Below, piece by piece: positions 47,152 to 54,956 of a stretch of DNA of 64,000 bases (within the stretch, counting starts at the first letter, position 1; the number at the start of each line of letters is the position of its first letter). Made by a program: the position numbers and the translations under genes. The notes beneath the pieces were generated by a model. It saw only the letters and a list, made by a program, of their open reading frames with translations. It searched no databases and had not been told where the DNA came from. Source of the stretch: Earliella scabrosa (taxonomy: Eukaryota; Basidiomycota; Agaricomycetes; Polyporales; Polyporaceae); contig JABYQQ010000010.1 of NCBI GenBank assembly GCA_022605405.1, positions 992,001 through 1,056,000 of the forward strand. The letters run 5' to 3'.

Positions 47152-47704
47152 TAGTAAGAAGGGTTCACCTCGGGATTCCTGTAGCCCACCCAAGGGCAGT
47201 GGTACATGGTCTTCTTGTTCTTGACTCGCTCGATACAGTGCCTCTTCAGATGGTGGTCGGGGTTGATTGTCGGAAGGGATGGGATAGACGCAGACCTCGT
47301 GGTGAGCGCGGCGTCGGTGTTTGTGACCAAGACTAGGACCTTGTGGTCGGGGAAGTGGTGCATTCCCATCGCGCTGAGATCGTTGATCAATAACATCATT
47401 CTTGTCGCTGTTAGCAAGCAGGAGAGTGAGGTACACACCTGATCGAGTGCCCCCGCGCAGGAATGAGTTTGAAGTCCGCCACGGTTTGGGGAGGATCATG
47501 GTTGTGCTGCGTGGAAACCGTCCAGGACTCACGGACGGAGTCCAATGGCTCAGCCTCCCTTGGCCCGAAGTAACGCCCAAACCCGTCGAAGTCAAGAAAC
47601 CGGTCAACGATGTCGACAGCGTTCGTGTTATGAGAGGGTAGAAGGCTACAGAGCGAGGATGGGCGGGGGAATTCTTGAGCAAGAAGTCGGCTCCAAGTGT
47701 CCAT
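47152..47704 (-). pseudogene. Broken E-like zinc-finger paralog (copy I)
   Basis: Start at 47704 gives MDTWSRLLAQEF, then VDIVDRFLDFDGFGRYFGP, which resembles the first exon of paralog E (FFDFEAFGRDCGP). A donor near 47440 and acceptor near 47405 allow a second exon. In it, a frame change is needed to reach the finger remnant DHHLKRHCIERVKNKKTMYH followed by CPWVGY, where the second Cys of finger 2 is now Tyr. A stop follows soon after. It is probably a pseudogene, or less likely a short rewired protein. Confidence 0.5.
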
Positions 47705-48699
47705 GCTGTTATATCTTGTGTTGAGAAGACCGTATGCAGGGGGTGCTCGGATACGACTTACGCGTGTACGATTTCGTAGCAATATGGATTGCTGATGGTA
47801 GTGGAAGGGACTATTGGAAGCAGCATACCGAAGGCTTCCTGTCCTCCGCCCCCGGGATAGCCGGAGCCATGGAGTTGTAGGTTGCTGTCGAGTCGTGAAG
47901 GAGTAGCGAGTATACGCAATCGAGATGGATCGCAGATAGGAGAGCTGGATGGACCCGTACAGCGACGTGCCGGAGGTCGTCGTCGAACCGTTCCCCTGAC
48001 GCGTCCTCGACGCGTCCACCTCGTACATGGATGCTCCATCCCGTGCTGCGACTGCAGCATGGTCAGAGAGCGGCTCCGGCGAGAGTGGCTCCAAGGCAAG
48101 TCGACTGTGGCGCGGATGAGGGGAGTTCGACGAAGTTCAAGTCGACCCACCAGTGAGCTTATATACTCTTCTCAGCGACACTACCTGGTGGGACACGTCA
48201 GCGTTCCTCAGCACCTCTGACGACGACCGCACTCACCTTGGTCTTGCAACCTCTGCGGCACCAAGCTATGTGAAAGGCGACATTGTCGAGGACGAGCCAC
48301 TGTACCCGACCTTTGAGAAGATCGCGGCCGCTTCTGCAACACAATCGGGTATCAGTATGGTGAAAGACATGAGGAGCGATTACCAACCTCAGCTCACCTT
48401 GGGGCTTAGTCCCTGGTTGTCTTTTAGCTGGTGTTTGCAATCAAATCCGTCAACTTTACTCGCACCGTGCTCACTCACGCTTTCGGCTTCTCTCGAAAAG
48501 GATCAGTGGCAAAGTCATATTCTGAAAGGAGCAATCACAAGCGAGAAGTCGCCACTAGGTGAGCAATACGACGCGTCACATCATAGCACAAAGACTATCG
48601 ACGACCTTGGTGGCAAATCGCGCCGTGGGCGCAATCGATCCACCACCCCGTCACGTTCGTTAAAGAACGACATGATCATTCGACCTATAGAGATTCGTA
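47705..48699. other. Stretch left of the LINE, no gene seen
   Basis: Contains a 206-codon + strand frame (48153-48770) that crosses the LINE insertion point and has no recognised domain, so it is not called. No finger motif was found on either strand here. Confidence 0.4.
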
Positions 48700-48713
48700 C
48701 GTGTAAGACTGTC
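48700..48713. repeat. Target-site duplication, left copy
   Basis: The 14-mer cgtgtaagactgtc is found here and again at 54943-54956, exactly bracketing the LINE. It is followed at once by the T-rich end of the element. Confidence 0.9.
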
Positions 48714-49053
48714 TTTTTCTTTTCTTTCTTTGTCTCCTCGTTTATTGTCCGGGAGGGCTGCGCCCTATGATAGACAATACATGCTATGTACTATGCTGTC
48801 GCTGGAAGTACCGGGCCGTATCGTGTGGCTGGAACATCCTGCACTGGGCGCAGAGTGGTGTGGAGAATGCTGGGAGGCGTCAGTAGTAGACGGACGTAGT
48901 GTACAGTATAAGTAGTGGTGAAATGAAAGTGTATGCGCTGCGGGTCCCGGGTCAACCTCTGGTGACTGAACACTAGGACACGAGTTATAAACCTGTCGCC
49001 CTTTAGGGTGGCTGCTGCGCCCCCGGGTCTCTTGCCTCTTGCGACGACAGGGT

Positions 49054-49079
49054 ACGAGCGGTGATCCCTCACCGCTCGT
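49054..49079 (-). other. Perfect hairpin in the LINE 3' untranslated region
   Basis: acgagcggtga (49054-49064) and tcaccgctcgt (49069-49079) are perfect inverted 11-mers with a 4-base loop. Position in the 3' untranslated RNA suggests a possible recognition structure for the reverse transcriptase; this is inference. Confidence 0.75.
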
Positions 49080-49183
49080 CAAAACTCCCCCGGCCCTGAG
49101 GTTAACCCGACTCCCGCAGCGCGTACCTGATACATGAGAAGATGGAGTATGACGGGGAGAATGTGCTAATCGGTGCCTTGAGT

Positions 49184-52100
49184 TTAGAGGTCCGGGTCCG
49201 GTAGCTCGACGTTGCCAAACGTGGTGACAAACCGCCGCGTGTCTGCAATGTAACGGAAAAGGGGGGTCAGCGCGGCCGGTGTGTTAAGCAGTGTACTCAG
49301 CGAAAGTCCGGCACGGCCAAAAGCTTGGGTGAGCCGCCATCGGTGCCGTGCATACGTTGAGCATTCAAGGAGGTAGTGGCGGACGGTCTCGGGTGCTTGA
49401 CGGCATGTAGGGCAAGTTGATCGGGACACCTTGCCGATATGCGCGAGATGGTCGTTGAGCGGGACACGTCCGGTCCGGAGCTGCAGAAGGAGAGCGAGTT
49501 GTCGACGGCGGAGGGGTGCTGTGAGCTTGTCCATGAAGCGGGGGGAGGGGAGGTTGGGATCGAGGCGTGCTAGTTCCTGTCCACGCTTGCTCCCCTGCCA
49601 CTCTTTCCTGTGTATCAGATGCAGGTCAGCGCGGTACGTCTGTTTGAGTTTTGAAACACCGAAGTAGAGTCCGTCGTGCAAGCACTTGGGTAGTTTGTTC
49701 TGTGGGCTCGACGCTCCTGCTGCAGCGTTCTTTGCTTCGCAATCAGCCAGTTCGTTTCCCTCAATGTCCATGTGTCCAGGCACCCAGCGAAGAGTGATGT
49801 CCGCATCAGGGTGTCGGGCAAGGACCTCGGTCATGTTACTATGCAGGAGGTCGAAGAGGTAGCGGCTTGGTCCTGGGCTGCGCAGAGCGGATGCTTCGAT
49901 TGACGATTTGTTGTCCGCTGCAATTGAGGTCTGCTTCACTGTACGAGCACGCTCGGTGCGGAGTAGTTCTGCCCCCAATATCTCTCCTACAATCTCCGCC
50001 TCATAGACCGTGTAACGATCCGACGGTCCGAGATAGTAGCGGAGGATGCGGGGCTCACCGCAGTCCCGCAACAAAACTGCTGCAGCCCCAACACCTCCGT
50101 CGACGTCCGAGCCATCTGAATAGACTCGCAGCTTAGTGCGACGGTCCCACCAGGCCTCGTCCTTCTCTGCCTCGTCTTTGGAATCTGCTATTGAGACAGA
50201 GAAGGGCGGCGTCCAGCGTGGGTGATAACGGAAGGAAGGAATGGTCTCCATTCCAGAAGGACCTGCACTGACGACGTCATTAAAGGCCCAGAGGAGCTTG
50301 TGAAGTGGGGACTTGTGTGCCTTGCGGTTGCGCCTGACCACCCGCTCGACATGAGACAACAGAGGGTGAGTAGAAGGTAGTGTGCACAGGCGGACCGCGG
50401 CACCATGGCAGATTTTGTCCACAAGGTATCGAAATGGGAGCACATTCATGTGCGCGCACATTACATCAGTAGCTGTGCTGCGCAGGCAGCCAGTCATGAG
50501 GAGCAGGGCCTGACGGTGCACTTTACCAAGTTTATTGATCGCTCCGACCGATCCGGTGTTCTGCTTATCGTTCGGGCCCCTGCGCATCGGCGCAAGAAAC
50601 ACATCTGCGGCGTATAGCATACTAGGGACTGCTACAGTCAGGTAGAGCTGTCGAAGAACCCGGGCACTCAGGCCGTACCGGTACCGGCCCAGCCGCTGAA
50701 AGAGTGAGACCCATGCAGAGCCTTTGGATAGTGCAAGCGATGCGTGCTGATGGAAGTGCAGCTGGTAGTCCAGCAGAACACCAAGGAAGCGATGGTGATC
50801 TGATGGACGAACAGCCGTTCCACCAAGCCGCAAAGTGGGTCCGAGATCGTCGCCCTGGCAGACACAGTTAAGTAGGCCGAACTTGTCTGGCGCAAATTCT
50901 GAGTTATGGGAGGTGGACCAAGCAAAGGCACCGTCAAAACGCGTGAAAAAACGCTGAATCTGGCTGTGTACAGACTCAAATGTCTGTCCGGTGACCACCA
51001 GGGCCACATCATCCATTGAGCCGACCGCTATCTCTCCGTGGCCCGCCCGTGCACTCTCAATCAGTGGTGTATTGTAGAATTGATAAAGGATGACCGATAG
51101 CGGGCATCCCTGATCAATCCCGCTCAGAATGGTGAAGTAGAGCGACGTGAAGTCGTCGAAGCAAAGCTGAGTGCGCCGGCCCCGCAGCTTTTCCCGCAGC
51201 CAGGAGACTAGGTTGGATGGAACTCCCTTCATGCGCATGTTATGGAAGAGCTGCTCAGGGTCGGCGCTGGGGAAAGCTGCCTTGATATCGAGAAAAAGAA
51301 TACTGGCCACATCACCTCTGGCCCATGCATCCTTGACCGTCTTGCAGACATAGTGAAGTGAGTCGGATGTCGTCCGCCCCGGCCGCCCGCCAAAGTGAAA
51401 GTTTGCGATGAGCGACTGCCGTTCTGCTTCATAAACAAGGACGTCAGCGACGCACGACGAGAGAATCTTAGGGAGACAATTAATTAGCGCGATGGGCCGC
51501 CACGCCTTTGGCACCGTGTAGTCGGTCTTCCCTGGTTTCTTCAGAACGACCGTCCTGGACGTCTTCCAACCGTCTGGGTAGATGTTGTGCTTGATTGAGG
51601 CACGGAAGAGGCGTCCTAGACATGGGGTCAGCTCATCCACACAATTCTTGTATACCTCGTTGGGTATCCCATCCGGACCAGGCGCTTTATGCGGCTTGAG
51701 CTTTCTGACAGCCTCCCGGATCTGAGTGTCGGACACGGGCCGGACCTTGAAGCGTGGTGGCGGATACTGGTCCTCGTCTCGAGGCTCGCCCTCCGGAGCT
51801 GGCGGTGGAAAGAAGATGCGTCGGAACTCGTCATACTTCTGCTCATTCGTATCCAGTACTGAGGGTGCGCCGTCCGACGACTGAACCTTCAGCGGCGGTA
51901 TTCGAGTCGCTCCGCCGTCGGTGTATCCGTTCTTCATGAAGCGATTGATGGTCCAAAGGTCGTCTTGATCCGCGTCCTCGACCCAGGACTCCCAGTGTTC
52001 CCTCTTCGCCAGACGGATGGCGTCGATGTAGCGGTTTCGCGCGGCCCGATGTGCCTGCTGTGTGTGGTGGTTCCGGTCCGAGCGATGCTTGCAGGCTTCT

Positions 52101-53131
52101 CGGTACAACCGCTGCACCTCCGTCCTCATCTGCGAGAGTGCCTTGGACCACCACCGCTTCTGGTAGGGGGTAGGGGGTCGAATTGGTACGTGCTCTGCAA
52201 TAGTTCGCTCTAGCGCAGAGGTCAGTGAGTCTAACGAGGAGTTGAAGCTGTCCATATCTGTGATTGCACGGGTTGCGAGGTCCCCAAGGTGCTGCTGCAG
52301 GGAGGTGCGGAATTTCTCCCAGTCGACGTCCTGGTAGTTGCGGCGTTCGGATGGATTTGAGACCGCAAGGTTGAGGTCGAGAACGGTGAGGATTGGGAAG
52401 TGGTCGGTGTTTGGTGGGCGAAGCTCCTCCGCTACGCTGCAAGATACGACGAGGTCAGTCAGGGATGCGGAGGAGAAAACATTGTCTGGCCGTGTGAGAT
52501 TCTTGGTACGAGATGCCTCCAGAGTGGGGATGGCCGGCGGGAGGATCATGTCGAGGTCGAGCGCGGAGACCACATTGAGGAGGACTTGTGCGCGTGCCAG
52601 GTTGGAGGGCGTAAAAAGGTGGTCGTTGCGGGGTTCGTCCCATCGTGGATGGTGTCTGTTGAAGTCACCCAGCCAGACGAGATGTCGAGGAGTGGAGTCT
52701 TGAGGGTCGGCGGCCGCCAGCCGGCGTGCTGCTCGTGAGGAAGCATGGATGCAGTGGTCGTGCTCGCTGTCGATATAGAGATTGAAGAGGTCGACCCAGC
52801 CAACATCGGTACGGAGGGATACGGCGGTTGCGTCGAGGTGGGAGATGGAAATCTGTCGCCATGAGCTCGTGTCCAATGCGCGATTGATGAGTAGGAGGGA
52901 GCGGATGCGGCCCGGGTGGTCGAGATGGTCGAGGTGGGTGGTCGGATAAATGGGATGCCAGTGAGAGGTCGCCCTGGAGAAATTACGAAAGTCAATATAC
53001 GGTTCCTGAAGAGCAATAATGTCATAGTGCGATGGGAGGGCGCTGGCATTGAGGATCTCCTCTTGTGCTATCGGGGATTTGTTAACATTCTCCTGCCAGA
53101 TACGGAGTGTCGTCAGTTTAGAACCCGGCAT
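49184..53131 (-). CDS. LINE ORF2: endonuclease, reverse transcriptase and RNase H
   Basis: A 1315-residue polyprotein that nicks the target and copies the element RNA. The start ATG at 53131 overlaps the ORF1 stop. The N-terminal APE-type endonuclease shows ALQEPY, WLGDFNRHHPRWDE and NTDHFPIL (the Asp-His pair). The reverse transcriptase shows KLKPHKAPGPDGIPNEV, AWRPIALINCLPKILS, FLDIKAAFPSAD, SGIDQGCPLSVILY and the catalytic GSMDDVALVV, where MDD replaces the usual YADD. The RNase H domain has VYSDGSDVDGGVG, the Glu in YTVYEAEIVGEILG, AADNKSSIEA and WVPGHMDIEGNELAD. A C-terminal CPTCRQAPETVRHYLLEC knuckle follows. The frame is uninterrupted. Confidence 0.95.
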   Translation of the reverse strand: MPGSKLTTLRIWQENVNKSPIAQEEILNASALPSHYDIIALQEPYIDFRNFSRATSHWHPIYPTTHLDHLDHPGRIRSLLLINRALDTSSWRQISISHLDATAVSLRTDVGWVDLFNLYIDSEHDHCIHASSRAARRLAAADPQDSTPRHLVWLGDFNRHHPRWDEPRNDHLFTPSNLARAQVLLNVVSALDLDMILPPAIPTLEASRTKNLTRPDNVFSSASLTDLVVSCSVAEELRPPNTDHFPILTVLDLNLAVSNPSERRNYQDVDWEKFRTSLQQHLGDLATRAITDMDSFNSSLDSLTSALERTIAEHVPIRPPTPYQKRWWSKALSQMRTEVQRLYREACKHRSDRNHHTQQAHRAARNRYIDAIRLAKREHWESWVEDADQDDLWTINRFMKNGYTDGGATRIPPLKVQSSDGAPSVLDTNEQKYDEFRRIFFPPPAPEGEPRDEDQYPPPRFKVRPVSDTQIREAVRKLKPHKAPGPDGIPNEVYKNCVDELTPCLGRLFRASIKHNIYPDGWKTSRTVVLKKPGKTDYTVPKAWRPIALINCLPKILSSCVADVLVYEAERQSLIANFHFGGRPGRTTSDSLHYVCKTVKDAWARGDVASILFLDIKAAFPSADPEQLFHNMRMKGVPSNLVSWLREKLRGRRTQLCFDDFTSLYFTILSGIDQGCPLSVILYQFYNTPLIESARAGHGEIAVGSMDDVALVVTGQTFESVHSQIQRFFTRFDGAFAWSTSHNSEFAPDKFGLLNCVCQGDDLGPTLRLGGTAVRPSDHHRFLGVLLDYQLHFHQHASLALSKGSAWVSLFQRLGRYRYGLSARVLRQLYLTVAVPSMLYAADVFLAPMRRGPNDKQNTGSVGAINKLGKVHRQALLLMTGCLRSTATDVMCAHMNVLPFRYLVDKICHGAAVRLCTLPSTHPLLSHVERVVRRNRKAHKSPLHKLLWAFNDVVSAGPSGMETIPSFRYHPRWTPPFSVSIADSKDEAEKDEAWWDRRTKLRVYSDGSDVDGGVGAAAVLLRDCGEPRILRYYLGPSDRYTVYEAEIVGEILGAELLRTERARTVKQTSIAADNKSSIEASALRSPGPSRYLFDLLHSNMTEVLARHPDADITLRWVPGHMDIEGNELADCEAKNAAAGASSPQNKLPKCLHDGLYFGVSKLKQTYRADLHLIHRKEWQGSKRGQELARLDPNLPSPRFMDKLTAPLRRRQLALLLQLRTGRVPLNDHLAHIGKVSRSTCPTCRQAPETVRHYLLECSTYARHRWRLTQAFGRAGLSLSTLLNTPAALTPLFRYIADTRRFVTTFGNVELPDPDL

Positions 53132-54800
53132 AGGACACTGCGGGGGCGGGAGAACTGTCAATTGTGCGAGCACGCCTGCGCTGCTGCGACGGGATCGGCT
53201 CAAAAGAGAGCTGCGTCTGCCGCGGCTCCTGGCGCCGCTGCGTGTTACTAGGCTGAGTGCGGGATATCGGCGATGCCTCTCGAGGCCGGCGAGAAGTGGT
53301 GCGACTCGGAGCGGCCCGAGGCGGAGGGTGCATTGGGATGCTGGTCCGAGTCTGAGTCTGAGTGGGTCCAGGGGCGACCTCACATACGAGCTCCCATGTC
53401 GAAGGGTCCTCAGTTGGGAAGAAACGGTACAAGCCATCCACCTGCCGCGCAAGCAAGCGGCGTTGATGGTCCAGAAGCGTGGGGCAGCAGCGGTCCCAGG
53501 AGGCGTGGCCGTCTTGGTCGCAGCTGACGCAATGAAACTTCTCGCTGTCCATTACCGCACACTCCGACGTGCGGTGACGCGTGCTGCCACAAGTGCCACA
53601 GGTGTCGTAGTCCTGCGGACACTTGGCGGCGAGGTGTGAGACCCCCAGCCGCTGACACCTGTGACACCTGAGCGGTTCCGGTATATTCTTACGAGCGGAG
53701 ACCTTCTTTCCGGCAATTACTAGCCCCCTTCGCAGGGCCGCATTGGCTGCCTCGGGCGTTGAAACCTCGATCATTAAGTGTGCAACCTGCTGATTCGGAC
53801 CACGTCGCGACGGCTGTTTGATCCAGCGCGCAGACAGAATTGATTGAGCTGGGAGGTCCGCGTCCGCCTCCATTGCACTGAGCTGCATTGAGCTCTCCGG
53901 GTCAAAACGGACGGGTGCGAACAGCGCGATGATTTTGTACGCCCTCGGCTTGATTTGGGCTGACACTCCGAGTTTAGCCGTGAAAAGCTCGCTGTGCGAG
54001 CGATCGCGCAGCCAGGCTGCTCCGGCCGCGTCTCCCATCTCAAAGATCACTCCCCCATTACGGAGACGGCGTGCAGACACAAAGCTTACTTCTGCTGGAA
54101 TATCCAGCCCATCCTCTCGAAGGGATACCACAGCCGTCTCAGCCTTGGCCACCAAGGCGTCCTCCGCTAAGAAGCCGCTCGTCCCCTCAGGGGCCGCGAG
54201 GCCGTCTACTAGCACCTCGCGTGTGCGAGCTTTCTCTCTGTCGAGCACGGTCTGATGCGACGTGGGTAGGACGTGTTGGACCGCCACGGCACCCGCGTAT
54301 GTAAGAGGGCGAGAAGCAGGAACGGGCGCACCGGGGTCTGTGGGTGTTTGTTCCCTAGCAGCCGCTACAACACCCTCGATCCGCGTGCTTGCCTCCATGA
54401 TCTCCTGACTCTTCTCTCCGATCGACCGCTCCAGCGCATCAAGCCGCTCGATGGATGGCGCCAGCTTCGACAGTACGCCTTCCACGACTTTTGCGTTCAG
54501 CTCGTCTTCCTTCAGGGCGCCTGCATAGTGCGCGAAAGACACGAGCCCCTCGACGGCTAGGACGCCCTTGGGTGCCGTTTGCGCGAAGTGGAGAAGCGCG
54601 GTCTCAAGCCCTCCCAGCGTCGGGAGAGCATCCGGCACAATGAGGCTCTTGCTGACTAGGAAGTCCGCCGCCTTCGTGAAGCTGTCGATCTTTTTGGTAG
54701 CGGCGCTAAAGAGCTCGGCGGAGGATGCATTTCCGACGCGTGCGCTGTTCATGGTAGCCCTCGTCGAGCCCGGTTGGGAGCGGGGCGCAGTGTCGCCCAT
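53118..54800 (-). CDS. LINE ORF1: gag-like nucleic-acid-binding protein
   Basis: A 560-residue protein that should coat the element RNA. Start chosen at 54800 (MGDTAPRSQPGSTRATMNSA); a later Met 18 residues in is possible. The N-terminal half is helical. The middle (VSFVSARRLRNGGVIFEMGD) resembles the RNA-binding fold of retroelement ORF1 proteins. Cys/His knuckles follow at the end: CHRCQRLGVSHLAAKC, CGTCGSTRHRTSEC and CVSCDQDGHASWDRC. The tail is Arg/Pro-rich. It ends SYAGF, and its last 14 bases (from ATG to TAA) also begin ORF2, which suggests stop-restart translation. Confidence 0.92.
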   Translation of the reverse strand: MGDTAPRSQPGSTRATMNSARVGNASSAELFSAATKKIDSFTKAADFLVSKSLIVPDALPTLGGLETALLHFAQTAPKGVLAVEGLVSFAHYAGALKEDELNAKVVEGVLSKLAPSIERLDALERSIGEKSQEIMEASTRIEGVVAAAREQTPTDPGAPVPASRPLTYAGAVAVQHVLPTSHQTVLDREKARTREVLVDGLAAPEGTSGFLAEDALVAKAETAVVSLREDGLDIPAEVSFVSARRLRNGGVIFEMGDAAGAAWLRDRSHSELFTAKLGVSAQIKPRAYKIIALFAPVRFDPESSMQLSAMEADADLPAQSILSARWIKQPSRRGPNQQVAHLMIEVSTPEAANAALRRGLVIAGKKVSARKNIPEPLRCHRCQRLGVSHLAAKCPQDYDTCGTCGSTRHRTSECAVMDSEKFHCVSCDQDGHASWDRCCPTLLDHQRRLLARQVDGLYRFFPTEDPSTWELVCEVAPGPTQTQTRTSIPMHPPPRAAPSRTTSRRPREASPISRTQPSNTQRRQEPRQTQLSFEPIPSQQRRRARTIDSSPAPAVSYAGF

Positions 54801-54942
54801 AGTTTCCCAGTGGTAGCCCGAAGTTCTACGTATGTATGCGAGAAGCACCAGTACCCAGGATTCCTCACGTACGTAGCCGGCTCCGATTGGCTACGACCGT
54901 GGGAAAGTCGCCGAGATGATGGTAAGAAGCAAGGAGGAGCCC

Positions 54943-54956
54943 CGTGTAAGACTGTC
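54943..54956. repeat. Target-site duplication, right copy
   Basis: Second copy of cgtgtaagactgtc, at the 5' end of the LINE. Confidence 0.9.

Larger units (their letters stand above)
48714..54942 (-). mobile_element. Full-length Tad1-like non-LTR retrotransposon (LINE)
   Basis: A 6.2-kb element on the minus strand, bracketed by a perfect 14-bp target-site duplication. Order: a short 5' leader (about 142 bp), ORF1 (54800-53118), ORF2 (53131-49184), a 3' untranslated part of about 470 bp, and an A-rich tail seen as tttttcttttctttcttt on the + strand directly at the left duplication. ORF1 with CCHC knuckles, and ORF2 with endonuclease, reverse transcriptase, RNase H and a terminal knuckle, is the layout of the fungal Tad1 clade. 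Both ORFs are open, so the insertion is probably young. Confidence 0.92.

Noticed and set aside
48153..48770. 206-codon + frame left of the LINE
   Set aside because: It reads into the LINE insertion, has no domain, and its end depends on element sequence.
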